A stretch of 64,000 nucleotides of DNA from CADEDH01 sp039029735 (GTDB lineage: Bacteria; Actinomycetota; Acidimicrobiia; Acidimicrobiales; SZUA-35): assembly GCA_039029735.1 (NCBI GenBank), contig JBCCFL010000034.1:1-64000 (forward strand). The letters are read 5' to 3'. Under the pieces are notes generated by a model that saw only the letters and a program-made list of their open reading frames with translations, was not told the origin of the DNA and ran no database searches. A program made the translations under genes and the position numbers. Shown in pieces: positions 25,755-32,338 of the stretch (within the stretch, counting starts at the first letter, position 1; each line of letters opens with the position of its first letter).

Positions 25755-25768
25755 TGACCACCCGGTCA
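25755..25768. promoter_or_regulatory. Inverted repeat TGACC-ACCC-GGTCA between divergent genes
   Basis: Perfect 5-bp arms with a 4-base spacer, in the 213-base gap between the adenylation operon (minus) and the Gfo/Idh gene (plus). A second palindrome, GTCATGAC, lies at 25771-25778. The position suits an operator that controls one or both operons. Confidence 0.4.
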
Positions 25769-25822
25769 GAGTCATGACACACGGCGCATCGGGATTGGCC
25801 GCGGTCGGCTAGACAGGAGTGC

Positions 25823-26827
25823 ATGGATCAACCGCTCCGATTCGGGATCCTGGGCGCAGCCCGGATCGCACCCAAGGCTCTGATCGATCCGGCGAAGAAG
25901 GTCGACTCAGTTGTGGTGACGAGGGTCGCCGCCCGGGATCGGTCGCGGGCCCAGGCCTTCGCCGCCGAGCACGGCATCGCAGGCGTGGCCGATGACTACC
26001 AGGCCCTGGTGGAGGCCGACGACGTGGACGTGGTGTACAACCCGCTGCCGATGTCGCTCCATGCCGAGTGGACGATCGCCGCCCTTCGAGCGGGCAAGCA
26101 CGTGTTCTGCGAGAAGCCTTTCGCCGCCAATGCCACTGAGGCCCAGGAGATGGTGCGGGTCGCCGACGAGGAGGGCCTCGTGCTCGGCGAGGCATTCCAC
26201 TATCGGTACCACCCGCTGTTCGGACGCCTTCTGGACGAGGTGCAGTCCGGCCGGATCGGCGACCTTCGGCGCCTGGACGCCTCGTTCTGCGTGCCGATTG
26301 GTCGCCCTGACATCCGGTGGGACTTCGCAACAGCCGGGGGCTCGTTGATGGACCTCGGGTGCTATCCGATGAGCTGGGTGCGCCACATCACCGGCGCCGA
26401 GCCCACTGTGCGTTCGGCAACGGCCACTGTGCTCGACGACGCTCCCCACATCGACGCCGACATCGAGGCCAACCTGGCGTTCCCTGGTGAGGTCGAGGCC
26501 CGAGTGACGAGTTCGATGATCGACGAGAACCGTCGGATCGAGCTCGTCATCGAAGGCACCGCCGGCCGCATCGACGTGGTCAACCCGATGGCACCCCAGA
26601 TGGGCAATCTCGTGCGGATCGAAACCGAGCGAGGTGTGACTGCGGGCCCCATCGACGGTGGCATCAGCTATGACCACATGTTCCGTGCCTTCGTGGACCA
26701 CCTCTGCCTCGGTGCGCCGTTCCCCACTCGAGGAGCGGACTCGGTGGCCAACATGGCGGCGATCGACGCGGTCTATGCCGCCGCGGGGCTCCCCGTCCGA
26801 GGCACCGATCCGGGTGACGGGTCATGA
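25823..26827 (+). CDS. Gfo/Idh/MocA-family NAD(P)-dependent oxidoreductase
   Basis: 334 aa from ATG 25823, preceded by AGGAG. FGILGAARIAPKALI is the Rossmann nucleotide loop, VYNPLPMSLHAEW the middle motif, and FCEKPFA the conserved EKP with its lysine. The C-terminal half follows the family's beta-sheet domain (GGSLMDLGCYPMSWVRHITG). Such enzymes oxidise or reduce sugars, inositol or dihydrodiols; the substrate cannot be inferred. Its stop overlaps the SRPBCC gene (ATGA). Confidence 0.9.
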   Translation: MDQPLRFGILGAARIAPKALIDPAKKVDSVVVTRVAARDRSRAQAFAAEHGIAGVADDYQALVEADDVDVVYNPLPMSLHAEWTIAALRAGKHVFCEKPFAANATEAQEMVRVADEEGLVLGEAFHYRYHPLFGRLLDEVQSGRIGDLRRLDASFCVPIGRPDIRWDFATAGGSLMDLGCYPMSWVRHITGAEPTVRSATATVLDDAPHIDADIEANLAFPGEVEARVTSSMIDENRRIELVIEGTAGRIDVVNPMAPQMGNLVRIETERGVTAGPIDGGISYDHMFRAFVDHLCLGAPFPTRGADSVANMAAIDAVYAAAGLPVRGTDPGDGS

Positions 26828-27288
26828 CCGATTTCCGGGTGGGGGCGTCCATCCCCGCTCCGCCTGCGGCCGTGTTCGAGGTGATCGCCCACGCTGAGCG
26901 CTTCGCCGAGGTGGTGCCCCACATCGAGCGAATCGAGTTCGTCAGCGAGCAACGCCGAGGGGTGGGCACGAGGTTTCGAGAAACTCGCCTGTTCAAGCGG
27001 CGGGAGGCCACCTCTGAGCTGGAAGTCACTGGCTACGAGCCGCCGCGTCTGGTGAGGCTGGTGGCTGACGAGGGCGGCACCGTGTGGGACTCGACCTTCA
27101 CCCTGGCGGCCTCCGCCGACGCCGCGGCAACCGACCTCACCCTGGTGATGACGGCCAGCGCCTACACCTGGTCGGCGCGACTGCTGAACCCCGTGCTCCG
27201 GCGGGTGATCACCAAGGGCCTCGTCGACGACCTCGACGCCGTGGCCGCCCACTTCGCATCGCCCGCCTCAGGCGGGGGAGGCGAGTAG
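26824..27288 (+). CDS. SRPBCC (START-like) domain protein
   Basis: 154 aa from ATG 26824, overlapping the stop of the Gfo/Idh gene. It has the polyketide-cyclase/START pattern: ASIPAPPAAVFEVIAHAERFAEVVPHI, then GVGTRFRETR, YEPPRLVRLVADEGGTVWDSTFTL, and the amphipathic C-terminal helix ending VAAHF. These domains bind hydrophobic ligands; the small protein could hold the substrate of the partner oxidoreductase (inference). Its last 21 bases overlap the end of the convergent MOSC gene. Confidence 0.82.
   Translation: MTDFRVGASIPAPPAAVFEVIAHAERFAEVVPHIERIEFVSEQRRGVGTRFRETRLFKRREATSELEVTGYEPPRLVRLVADEGGTVWDSTFTLAASADAAATDLTLVMTASAYTWSARLLNPVLRRVITKGLVDDLDAVAAHFASPASGGGGE
27262..27276. terminator. 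Hairpin across overlapping convergent gene ends
   Basis: CCCGCC-TCA-GGCGGG; the loop TCA is, on the minus strand, the TGA stop of the MOSC gene. It lies within the last codons of the SRPBCC gene and could stop transcription from both sides. Confidence 0.45.
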
Positions 27289-28140
27289 CGGCTCCATCGT
27301 CTCGTCGACCTCCAGCGCGTCTCCCACCGAGATCACGGTGCCAGCGGGCCCGATGGAACAGCCCACGCCGAACACCGCGTTGCCCTCGATGACCGACCGC
27401 ATGATCTCGTTGTAGGCCGGAGCGGCATCCACCCAGCGGTGTGCCTTGAGTACCACGGCGGGCTCCTTGCGACGCTCACCGCTGTTCTGATCCACCTGCG
27501 GCACCGCACACCGCGGCCACGGGGCTCCGTGGGCGAGTGCGGCGGCGCCGATTCGGAACCGGGCCCACGTGTCCTCCGCGAACGGCTCGGGACCATCGAC
27601 CACGACGTTGGCCCTGAAGCGGTCGATGCCGAACGGTTCGTTCGCCCGTTCCTCCAGCCAGGTCGACGAGGCCGTGTTGGCCACCAGCACGGGGGCGAGA
27701 TCGCTGAACGCGATTCGCTGCCCGCCGAACACATCGAGCGGTTCCGGCGGCACCAGCTCCGACTCCGGCGTGCGGGCGTAGAGGCGTGCGCTGTCGCCGA
27801 GCAGGGCGGTGAACCACTCGGCCGCCGCCTCGCCAGCGTCGCCGACTAGCACCTTCACCCCGATCAACGAACCGGTCTCGGTATCAGCCGTCGAAGGTCG
27901 CTCGACCTCGATCGTCGGTTGGCCCGGCGCCGACAGCCGCAGGCCCCCGTCGATCGGTACGGCGTCGACCGTGGCCATCACCGCGTGCTGGCGCTGGGTG
28001 AGCGGCGTGATGCCGGCCGCCACCTGCCACTCGCGGTCACCGACGAGCCCGACCGGCCCGACCGTGGCCGACTGCACCGAGAGCGCTCGGCACGACTTGA
28101 TCGGGTGGATGTGGAGGCTCTTCACGACACCGACAGACAT
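27268..28140 (-). CDS. MOSC domain protein (mARC/YiiM-type, molybdenum cofactor binding)
   Basis: 290 aa from ATG 28140. The N-terminal beta-barrel starts VVKSLHIHPIKSCRALSVQSATV and contains GPVGLVGDREWQV; the MOSC core includes RFRANVVVDGPEPFAEDTW and PRCAVPQVDQNSGERRKEPAVVL. The cysteine in FGVGCSIGPAG may be the conserved sulfur ligand position of the family, but I have not verified its alignment. The family includes human mARC and E. coli YcbX, which reduce N-hydroxylated compounds with the molybdenum cofactor. Reductase partners are not next to it. Confidence 0.85.
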   Translation of the reverse strand: MSVGVVKSLHIHPIKSCRALSVQSATVGPVGLVGDREWQVAAGITPLTQRQHAVMATVDAVPIDGGLRLSAPGQPTIEVERPSTADTETGSLIGVKVLVGDAGEAAAEWFTALLGDSARLYARTPESELVPPEPLDVFGGQRIAFSDLAPVLVANTASSTWLEERANEPFGIDRFRANVVVDGPEPFAEDTWARFRIGAAALAHGAPWPRCAVPQVDQNSGERRKEPAVVLKAHRWVDAAPAYNEIMRSVIEGNAVFGVGCSIGPAGTVISVGDALEVDETMEPLLASPA

Positions 28141-28222
28141 GAAGCGGATCGTAGTTGGTCTGGCCTCGGCCGGCCGCAGGCATGTGTTGCCTCACCACCA
28201 TGGTCGTCCTACGGTTCATGCC

Positions 28223-28630
28223 GTGGCCGACTCGCCCGAGATCCGCATCTCAGACATCGATCGCCAAGCGATGATCGACCGCCTCTCGAAGGCGTACTCG
28301 GAGGGCCGCCTCACCGAGGGCGAGTTGGGCGAGCGGATCATGGCCGCCGGCGAGGCGCGCACTGCGGGGGAGTTGGCCGAGCTCGCCCGCGACCTTCCGG
28401 CCCCGTTGCCGGCACCAGTGGAGCGGCCGGTTGCCGAGGGGTTCCTGGCTCGGCTCGCCGGCACCCAGGTGTTCTTCATTGCGCCGATCATCTGCACCGC
28501 GATCTGGCTCATCACAAGCCCGACGGCCTATTTCTGGCCGGTGTGGGTGTGGTTCGGCTGCATGATCCCGGTGTTGTTCGCGTTGCTCTCGAACGGCGAC
28601 GATGACGAAGACGAGGAACTCGACGACTAG
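28223..28630 (+). CDS. DUF1707-like two-helix membrane protein
   Basis: 135 aa from GTG 28223; the GTG is chosen because the conserved motif starts eight residues later, and an ATG at 28218 is out of frame. IRISDIDRQAMIDRLSKAYSEGRLTEGELGERI is the SHOCT-like DUF1707 signature. Two hydrophobic segments follow (FFIAPIICTAIWLITS and FWPVWVWFGCMIPVLFALL), and the end is strongly acidic (DDDEDEELDD). The function of the family is unknown. It is divergent from the MOSC gene. Confidence 0.75.
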   Translation: MADSPEIRISDIDRQAMIDRLSKAYSEGRLTEGELGERIMAAGEARTAGELAELARDLPAPLPAPVERPVAEGFLARLAGTQVFFIAPIICTAIWLITSPTAYFWPVWVWFGCMIPVLFALLSNGDDDEDEELDD

Positions 28631-28646
28631 CCGGGGGTGATCGGGC

Positions 28647-29138
28647 GTGGCGGAGAACCTGGGTTGGCTGGTGGTCCTGAGCACGCCGATCATCGTGATC
28701 GTGGGCTCGTGGGTCACCGCCGTGATCAACTTCGACAAGGGCAAGCGCACGCCGGGCACGGTCGGTGTCTTCGCTCCGATTGCGGCGATCGTCGCATCGA
28801 TCGTCGCCGCCATCGGCGGTCTGATCCTGATTCTGAACACGGAGGCTGGCGAGGACTTCTTCGCCACCCTCGTGTGGATGTGGCTCGTCGTCGTGGTGGT
28901 GGTGCCGGCCGTTGGGCTTCTCGTGCTGTTCGTCGGGTTCACCTGGTCGGCGATCGGAGCCAGCCGGCTTGCCCGGCCCGATTCACGCTGGGCCAACGCG
29001 CGCTACGGGCCCGCCAAGATGGCGCGAGCGATGGCTCGATATCCCGACGTGGTCATGCCCGCCGTCTTGCCTGGACCAGCGACCGTCGCTCCACCCAGCG
29101 CCCCCGGGGTGGATGCGCCCCCTTGGTCGCCGTCTTGA
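28647..29138 (+). CDS. Three-helix membrane protein, unknown
   Basis: 163 aa from GTG 28647, 16 bases after the DUF1707 gene, so probably in one transcript. Hydrophobic segments lie near 7-28, 42-62 and 73-105. The middle loop has FDKGKRTPG, and the C-terminus is Pro-rich and cytosolic or exposed. I do not recognise a family; it may be a membrane partner of the preceding gene product. Confidence 0.6.
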   Translation: MAENLGWLVVLSTPIIVIVGSWVTAVINFDKGKRTPGTVGVFAPIAAIVASIVAAIGGLILILNTEAGEDFFATLVWMWLVVVVVVPAVGLLVLFVGFTWSAIGASRLARPDSRWANARYGPAKMARAMARYPDVVMPAVLPGPATVAPPSAPGVDAPPWSPS

Positions 29139-29194
29139 GTCCGGCCGGAGTGGCCTCCTAAGTTGGCCTGACATCCGAGTTCTTGGGAGGCCAC

Positions 29195-29992
29195 ATGTCC
29201 GACGCTGTGCTGTACGAAGTCGACGATCACGTGGCGGTGATCACCCTCAATCGCCCCGACCGGCTGAACGCATGGAACGATGCCATCCACCGGGGCTACT
29301 TCGATTCCCTTGATCGCGCTGCCGCCGACCCCGACGTGCGGGTGATCGTGGTCACCGGTGCCGGCCGCGGGTTCTGTGCGGGTGCCGACATGAACGTGCT
29401 CCAGGGCATCGGCGAGGGCCGAGGCGCGGAGGAAACCAGTGGTGAGCCCGACCTGCGCGACGCACGTCATGCGATGTCGATTCCCAAACTGGTGATCGCC
29501 GCCGTGAACGGTGCGGCTGCCGGGCTCGGCCTCGTGCACGCAATGGCGGCCGACATGCGCTTTGCCGCGGAGGGCGCCAAGTTCACTGTGGCGTTCAGCC
29601 GGCGGGGGCTGGTTGCCGAGCACGGCCTGTCATGGACGTTGCCCCGCCTGGTCGGCCAGGCGGTGGCGATGGATCTGATCGTGTCGGGCCGGGTGATCCT
29701 GGCCGAGGAGGCGAAGGAGCTCGGGCTCGTGAACCGGGTGTCGGCCCCTGACGCATTGATGGAGGAGACGCTCGCCTACGCCAAGGACGTGGCGGCCAAT
29801 GTGTCGCCCATGTCGATGGCCATCATGAAGCACCAGGTGTACGAGCATCCTCTCATGAGCCTCGACGACGCCATGGACGAGTCGAACCGCCTCATGCGCG
29901 AGTCGCTGCGCCGCCCCGACTTCAAGGAGGGTGTCGCCAGCTTCGTCGAGAAGCGGCCGCCGCAGTTCGCCCCGTTCTCCGGGATGCCGTAG
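29195..29992 (+). CDS. Crotonase-fold protein (EchA-like, non-canonical active site)
   Basis: 265 aa from ATG 29195, preceded by GGGAGG; an upstream in-frame ATG at 29183 would add four residues. LNRPDRLNAWNDA, FCAGADM and NGAAAGLGLVHAMAADM show the fold. The first catalytic Glu is absent; the second motif reads RRGLVAEHGLSWTLPRLVG, with Glu displaced into the GLVAEHG loop. That pattern is common in actinobacterial EchA proteins with unclear chemistry. It may be an isomerase or hydrolase of acyl-CoA rather than a hydratase. Confidence 0.82.
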   Translation: MSDAVLYEVDDHVAVITLNRPDRLNAWNDAIHRGYFDSLDRAAADPDVRVIVVTGAGRGFCAGADMNVLQGIGEGRGAEETSGEPDLRDARHAMSIPKLVIAAVNGAAAGLGLVHAMAADMRFAAEGAKFTVAFSRRGLVAEHGLSWTLPRLVGQAVAMDLIVSGRVILAEEAKELGLVNRVSAPDALMEETLAYAKDVAANVSPMSMAIMKHQVYEHPLMSLDDAMDESNRLMRESLRRPDFKEGVASFVEKRPPQFAPFSGMP

Positions 29993-29997
29993 CCAAG

Positions 29998-30013
29998 GAG
30001 TCGAGCGCGACTC
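29998..30013. terminator. Small hairpin between convergent ends
   Basis: GAGTC-GAGCGC-GACTC, a 5-bp stem with a 6-base loop. It fills the gap between the crotonase stop (29992) and the selenoprotein stop (30014), and would sit at the 3' end of both messages. Confidence 0.3.
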
Positions 30014-31009
30014 TCAGCCGGCGATGCCGATACACACCTCGCACTGGGCGTCCCAGTCCACCGCATTGGCGGCTTGGCGGTCGTTCTCTGACTGGTACTG
30101 CGGCTCGTCGGAGCGGCCGTTGCGGGTGTCGCCGGCGGAGCCAGAGGTGGAGCCAGCGTTCTGACGGCGCCGACTCCAGCTCAGCGGCGATCCCTTCCAG
30201 TCGTCGTCCACGTAGCGATAGGGCAGGTCGACAATGCCGGGCGCAGCCATGGCATGGGCCGCCTCGAGCCCCTCGGTGAGGATCGTCCGCTGGCCGGGCT
30301 GGTCATGGGGCAGACCCGTGGTGTGACCGAGGGGGAGATCGAGGAACACTGACCGGGGCGGGTTGGCGTGCGCCGTGATCGTGCGAGCAGAGGTGAAGCC
30401 GATCGTCGGCATGCCGGCGGCTTCGAGATGGCGTGCGATCAGTCCGACCGACTGATGGCAGACCGGTCAAACCGGCACGAGGAGCACGAGATCGGCTTCC
30501 TCAGCCGCGCACAGGTCGAGCAGGCGTGGCACCGTCTCGGCCTCCAGCCGACGGGTGGAGTAGATGCCGCCCATGAAGGCGAACGACCGCGGGCTCAACT
30601 CGCCGATCACGCCGTCGGTGGCCATCTCGTTGAGCCGGTCGAGCGGGAACACGCAGTTCGGATCGTGGCGAGCGTCGGTCTGGTCGTAGGCGAAGTGGGC
30701 GGTACGGAGCTCGGAGGTGGGAGTGTCGGTGTCGATCACCCGCACTGACGTGTCGTCCTTGGTGTGGAAGGCGACCTGGCCCCGCCGGTACAGCCCGCCC
30801 GACCCGACGAGTGTGACCCGGCACTGCGACAACGGCTTGTCGATCGGAACGAACGCCGGTGCCTCGGCGCGCTCGGCCCAGCGATACGAGTCGTAGCCGA
30901 GCGAGTCGTAGAGAGACCTGGTTTCTTCGATGTAGTCGGCAGGGGGGAGCGGGGAGTGGCCCGCTCTCAGCTCGGACGGCGCAGCATCATCGGCCGGGGT
31001 GGGATCCAT
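30014..31009 (-). CDS. Selenoprotein, glycine/betaine/sarcosine/D-proline reductase B-like (Sec181)
   Basis: 331 aa from ATG 31009 to TGA 30014, with an in-frame TGA at 30469-30467 that I read as selenocysteine 181. Before the TGA: EADLVLLVPV. After it the frame stays open: PVCHQSVGLIARHLEAAGMPTIGF. Together they give U-P-V-C-H-Q, a redox UxxC in the pattern of the selenoprotein B family, where relatives carry Cys. A hairpin fitting a bacterial SECIS follows the TGA. The C-terminus has CEVC. The second half of the chain would be lost if TGA were a stop. It is downstream of a geranylgeranyl-reductase-like flavoprotein, 4 bases apart. The redox substrate is unknown. A conventional annotation would split it into two pieces. 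Confidence 0.82.
30439..30469 (-). promoter_or_regulatory. Candidate bacterial SECIS element with the UGA
   Basis: On the minus strand, TGA (30469-30467), 11 bases, then the stem UCAGUC / GACUGA (30455-30450 and 30444-30439; 6 perfect pairs) with apical loop GGUCG. The loop starts 17 bases after the UGA and begins with GG, which meets the published bacterial SECIS rules (loop 16-37 bases away, G in its first two positions). Confidence 0.75.
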
Positions 31010-31013
31010 CGCG

Positions 31014-32249
31014 TCATTCTGACACGGCCGCCGAGGTGGCCGCGAACGCTCCAGGGGCGGCGAACAGGTCTCGCCGCCATCGGTGGGGCGTGGCGACGGC
31101 GGCGCGGGGGTAGTCCTCGAACAACCAGCGGACGAAGTTCTTCCGGGTCCATGGGGTGGCACCGGCGACATCGATGGCCAACGTCGCGCCCCGCGGGGAC
31201 GAGAGCACGTTCGACAGGGTGCGGGCCAGCGCGTGGTCGCGTTGCATGCCGCGGCGCAGGTCGGTGCGGTAGCGCTCGGCCACGACGTCCACTGCTGTGG
31301 CCGGGTCGCCCGCAAGAGCCGCAACAGCGGCCCGTCCGGTGTCGAGGGCCTGTCCGATGCCTTCGCCTGTCATCGGATCGGTGGCGGCTGCGGCGTCGCC
31401 AACGAACAGCACACGGCCACTCGTGAGCGGTGATCGGCCGAGCCGGGCCGGGATGGGCCAGGCTCGGTGGGCCGCTTCGGGTTGGGCATCGGGGCCGAGG
31501 AACTCGGCGATGTGAGGCCGGGTCAGGATCTCGGGCCAGAGGTCCTTCATGTCCTGTGTGTTGTGCCGGCCGCCGCGCTGGATACCGAAGCCGACGTTGG
31601 CCGTCCCGTCGCCGAGCGGGAACGACCATACGTAGCCCGGCAACAGGTCGGGCTCGAACCAGACGATGAGCTCACTGGCGGCCCGGTCTGACACGCCCAC
31701 CATGTACTGGCGGAAGGCGTGCCACTCGCCGAGGTAGCGGGGGGTGGCCAGGCCAAGCATCTTGCGGGTGGGTGACCACATCCCGTCGGCGGCCACGAGC
31801 CACCGGGCGGTGATCGTGGCGCCTCCGGCCTCGGCCACCACCGCATCGTCGGTTGTGCTCACGGCTGTGAGCGGGGTGTTCTGCCGCACGGTGGCACCGG
31901 CCTTCTCGGCCATGGTCACGAGCGCCGCATCGAGTTCGCGGCGGCGGCACACGGCGGCGAACGCGCCCGAGTCGCGGGGAAGGGGGAAGACGATCTCTCG
32001 ACCCCGCGGGCTTCGGAGCACGACGTCGTCGACCTGCATCCAGCTCGGCAGCGCTGATCGATCGAGACCCAGGTCGTCGAGGGTGCGCAGCGCGCCGGCG
32101 GTGAGGCCGTCACCGCAGCACTTGTCGCGAGGAAACTCGGTCTTGTCGACCATCACGGTACTGAGGCCGGCTTGCGCCGCATCGATGGCGGCGGCTGAAC
32201 CCGCCGGTCCGGCACCGACGATCAGAACATCACAGTCAAAGGAAGTCAC
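31014..32249 (-). CDS. Geranylgeranyl-reductase-family FAD-dependent oxidoreductase
   Basis: 411 aa from GTG 32249 (VTSFDCDVLIVGAGPAG); a GTG 24 bases upstream is in frame. GAGPAGSAAAIDAAQAG binds FAD. RDKCCGDGLTAGALRTLDDLGL is the family signature with a Cys pair, and GRVLFVGDAAAATDPMTGEGIGQAL the second FAD motif. The family saturates isoprenoid double bonds in chlorophyll, menaquinone or archaeal-type lipids. A polyprenyl or quinone substrate is likely but not shown. It is upstream of and probably co-transcribed with the selenoprotein gene. Confidence 0.88.
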   Translation of the reverse strand: MTSFDCDVLIVGAGPAGSAAAIDAAQAGLSTVMVDKTEFPRDKCCGDGLTAGALRTLDDLGLDRSALPSWMQVDDVVLRSPRGREIVFPLPRDSGAFAAVCRRRELDAALVTMAEKAGATVRQNTPLTAVSTTDDAVVAEAGGATITARWLVAADGMWSPTRKMLGLATPRYLGEWHAFRQYMVGVSDRAASELIVWFEPDLLPGYVWSFPLGDGTANVGFGIQRGGRHNTQDMKDLWPEILTRPHIAEFLGPDAQPEAAHRAWPIPARLGRSPLTSGRVLFVGDAAAATDPMTGEGIGQALDTGRAAVAALAGDPATAVDVVAERYRTDLRRGMQRDHALARTLSNVLSSPRGATLAIDVAGATPWTRKNFVRWLFEDYPRAAVATPHRWRRDLFAAPGAFAATSAAVSE

Positions 32250-32274
32250 GCGTCGGCGACGGTACCAGTGCACC

Positions 32275-32290
32275 CCCCGCCGATGCGGGG
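32275..32290 (-). terminator. GC-rich hairpin after the VanW gene
   Basis: CCCCGC-CGAT-GCGGGG, 6 bp, 49 bases beyond the VanW stop and before the flavoprotein start on the same strand. No T-run. Confidence 0.45.
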
Positions 32291-32338
32291 TCAGGCCTTT
32301 GCGAGTTCGCCCGGGGGCGAACGTCGTTGGTGGGCCGA

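Noticed and set aside
30467..30469. TGA as a true stop or a nonsense mutation of a Cys codon
   Set aside because: The downstream frame continues with family-like sequence and a correctly placed hairpin; a pseudogene would not keep both. I cannot exclude it without seeing the Sec machinery.
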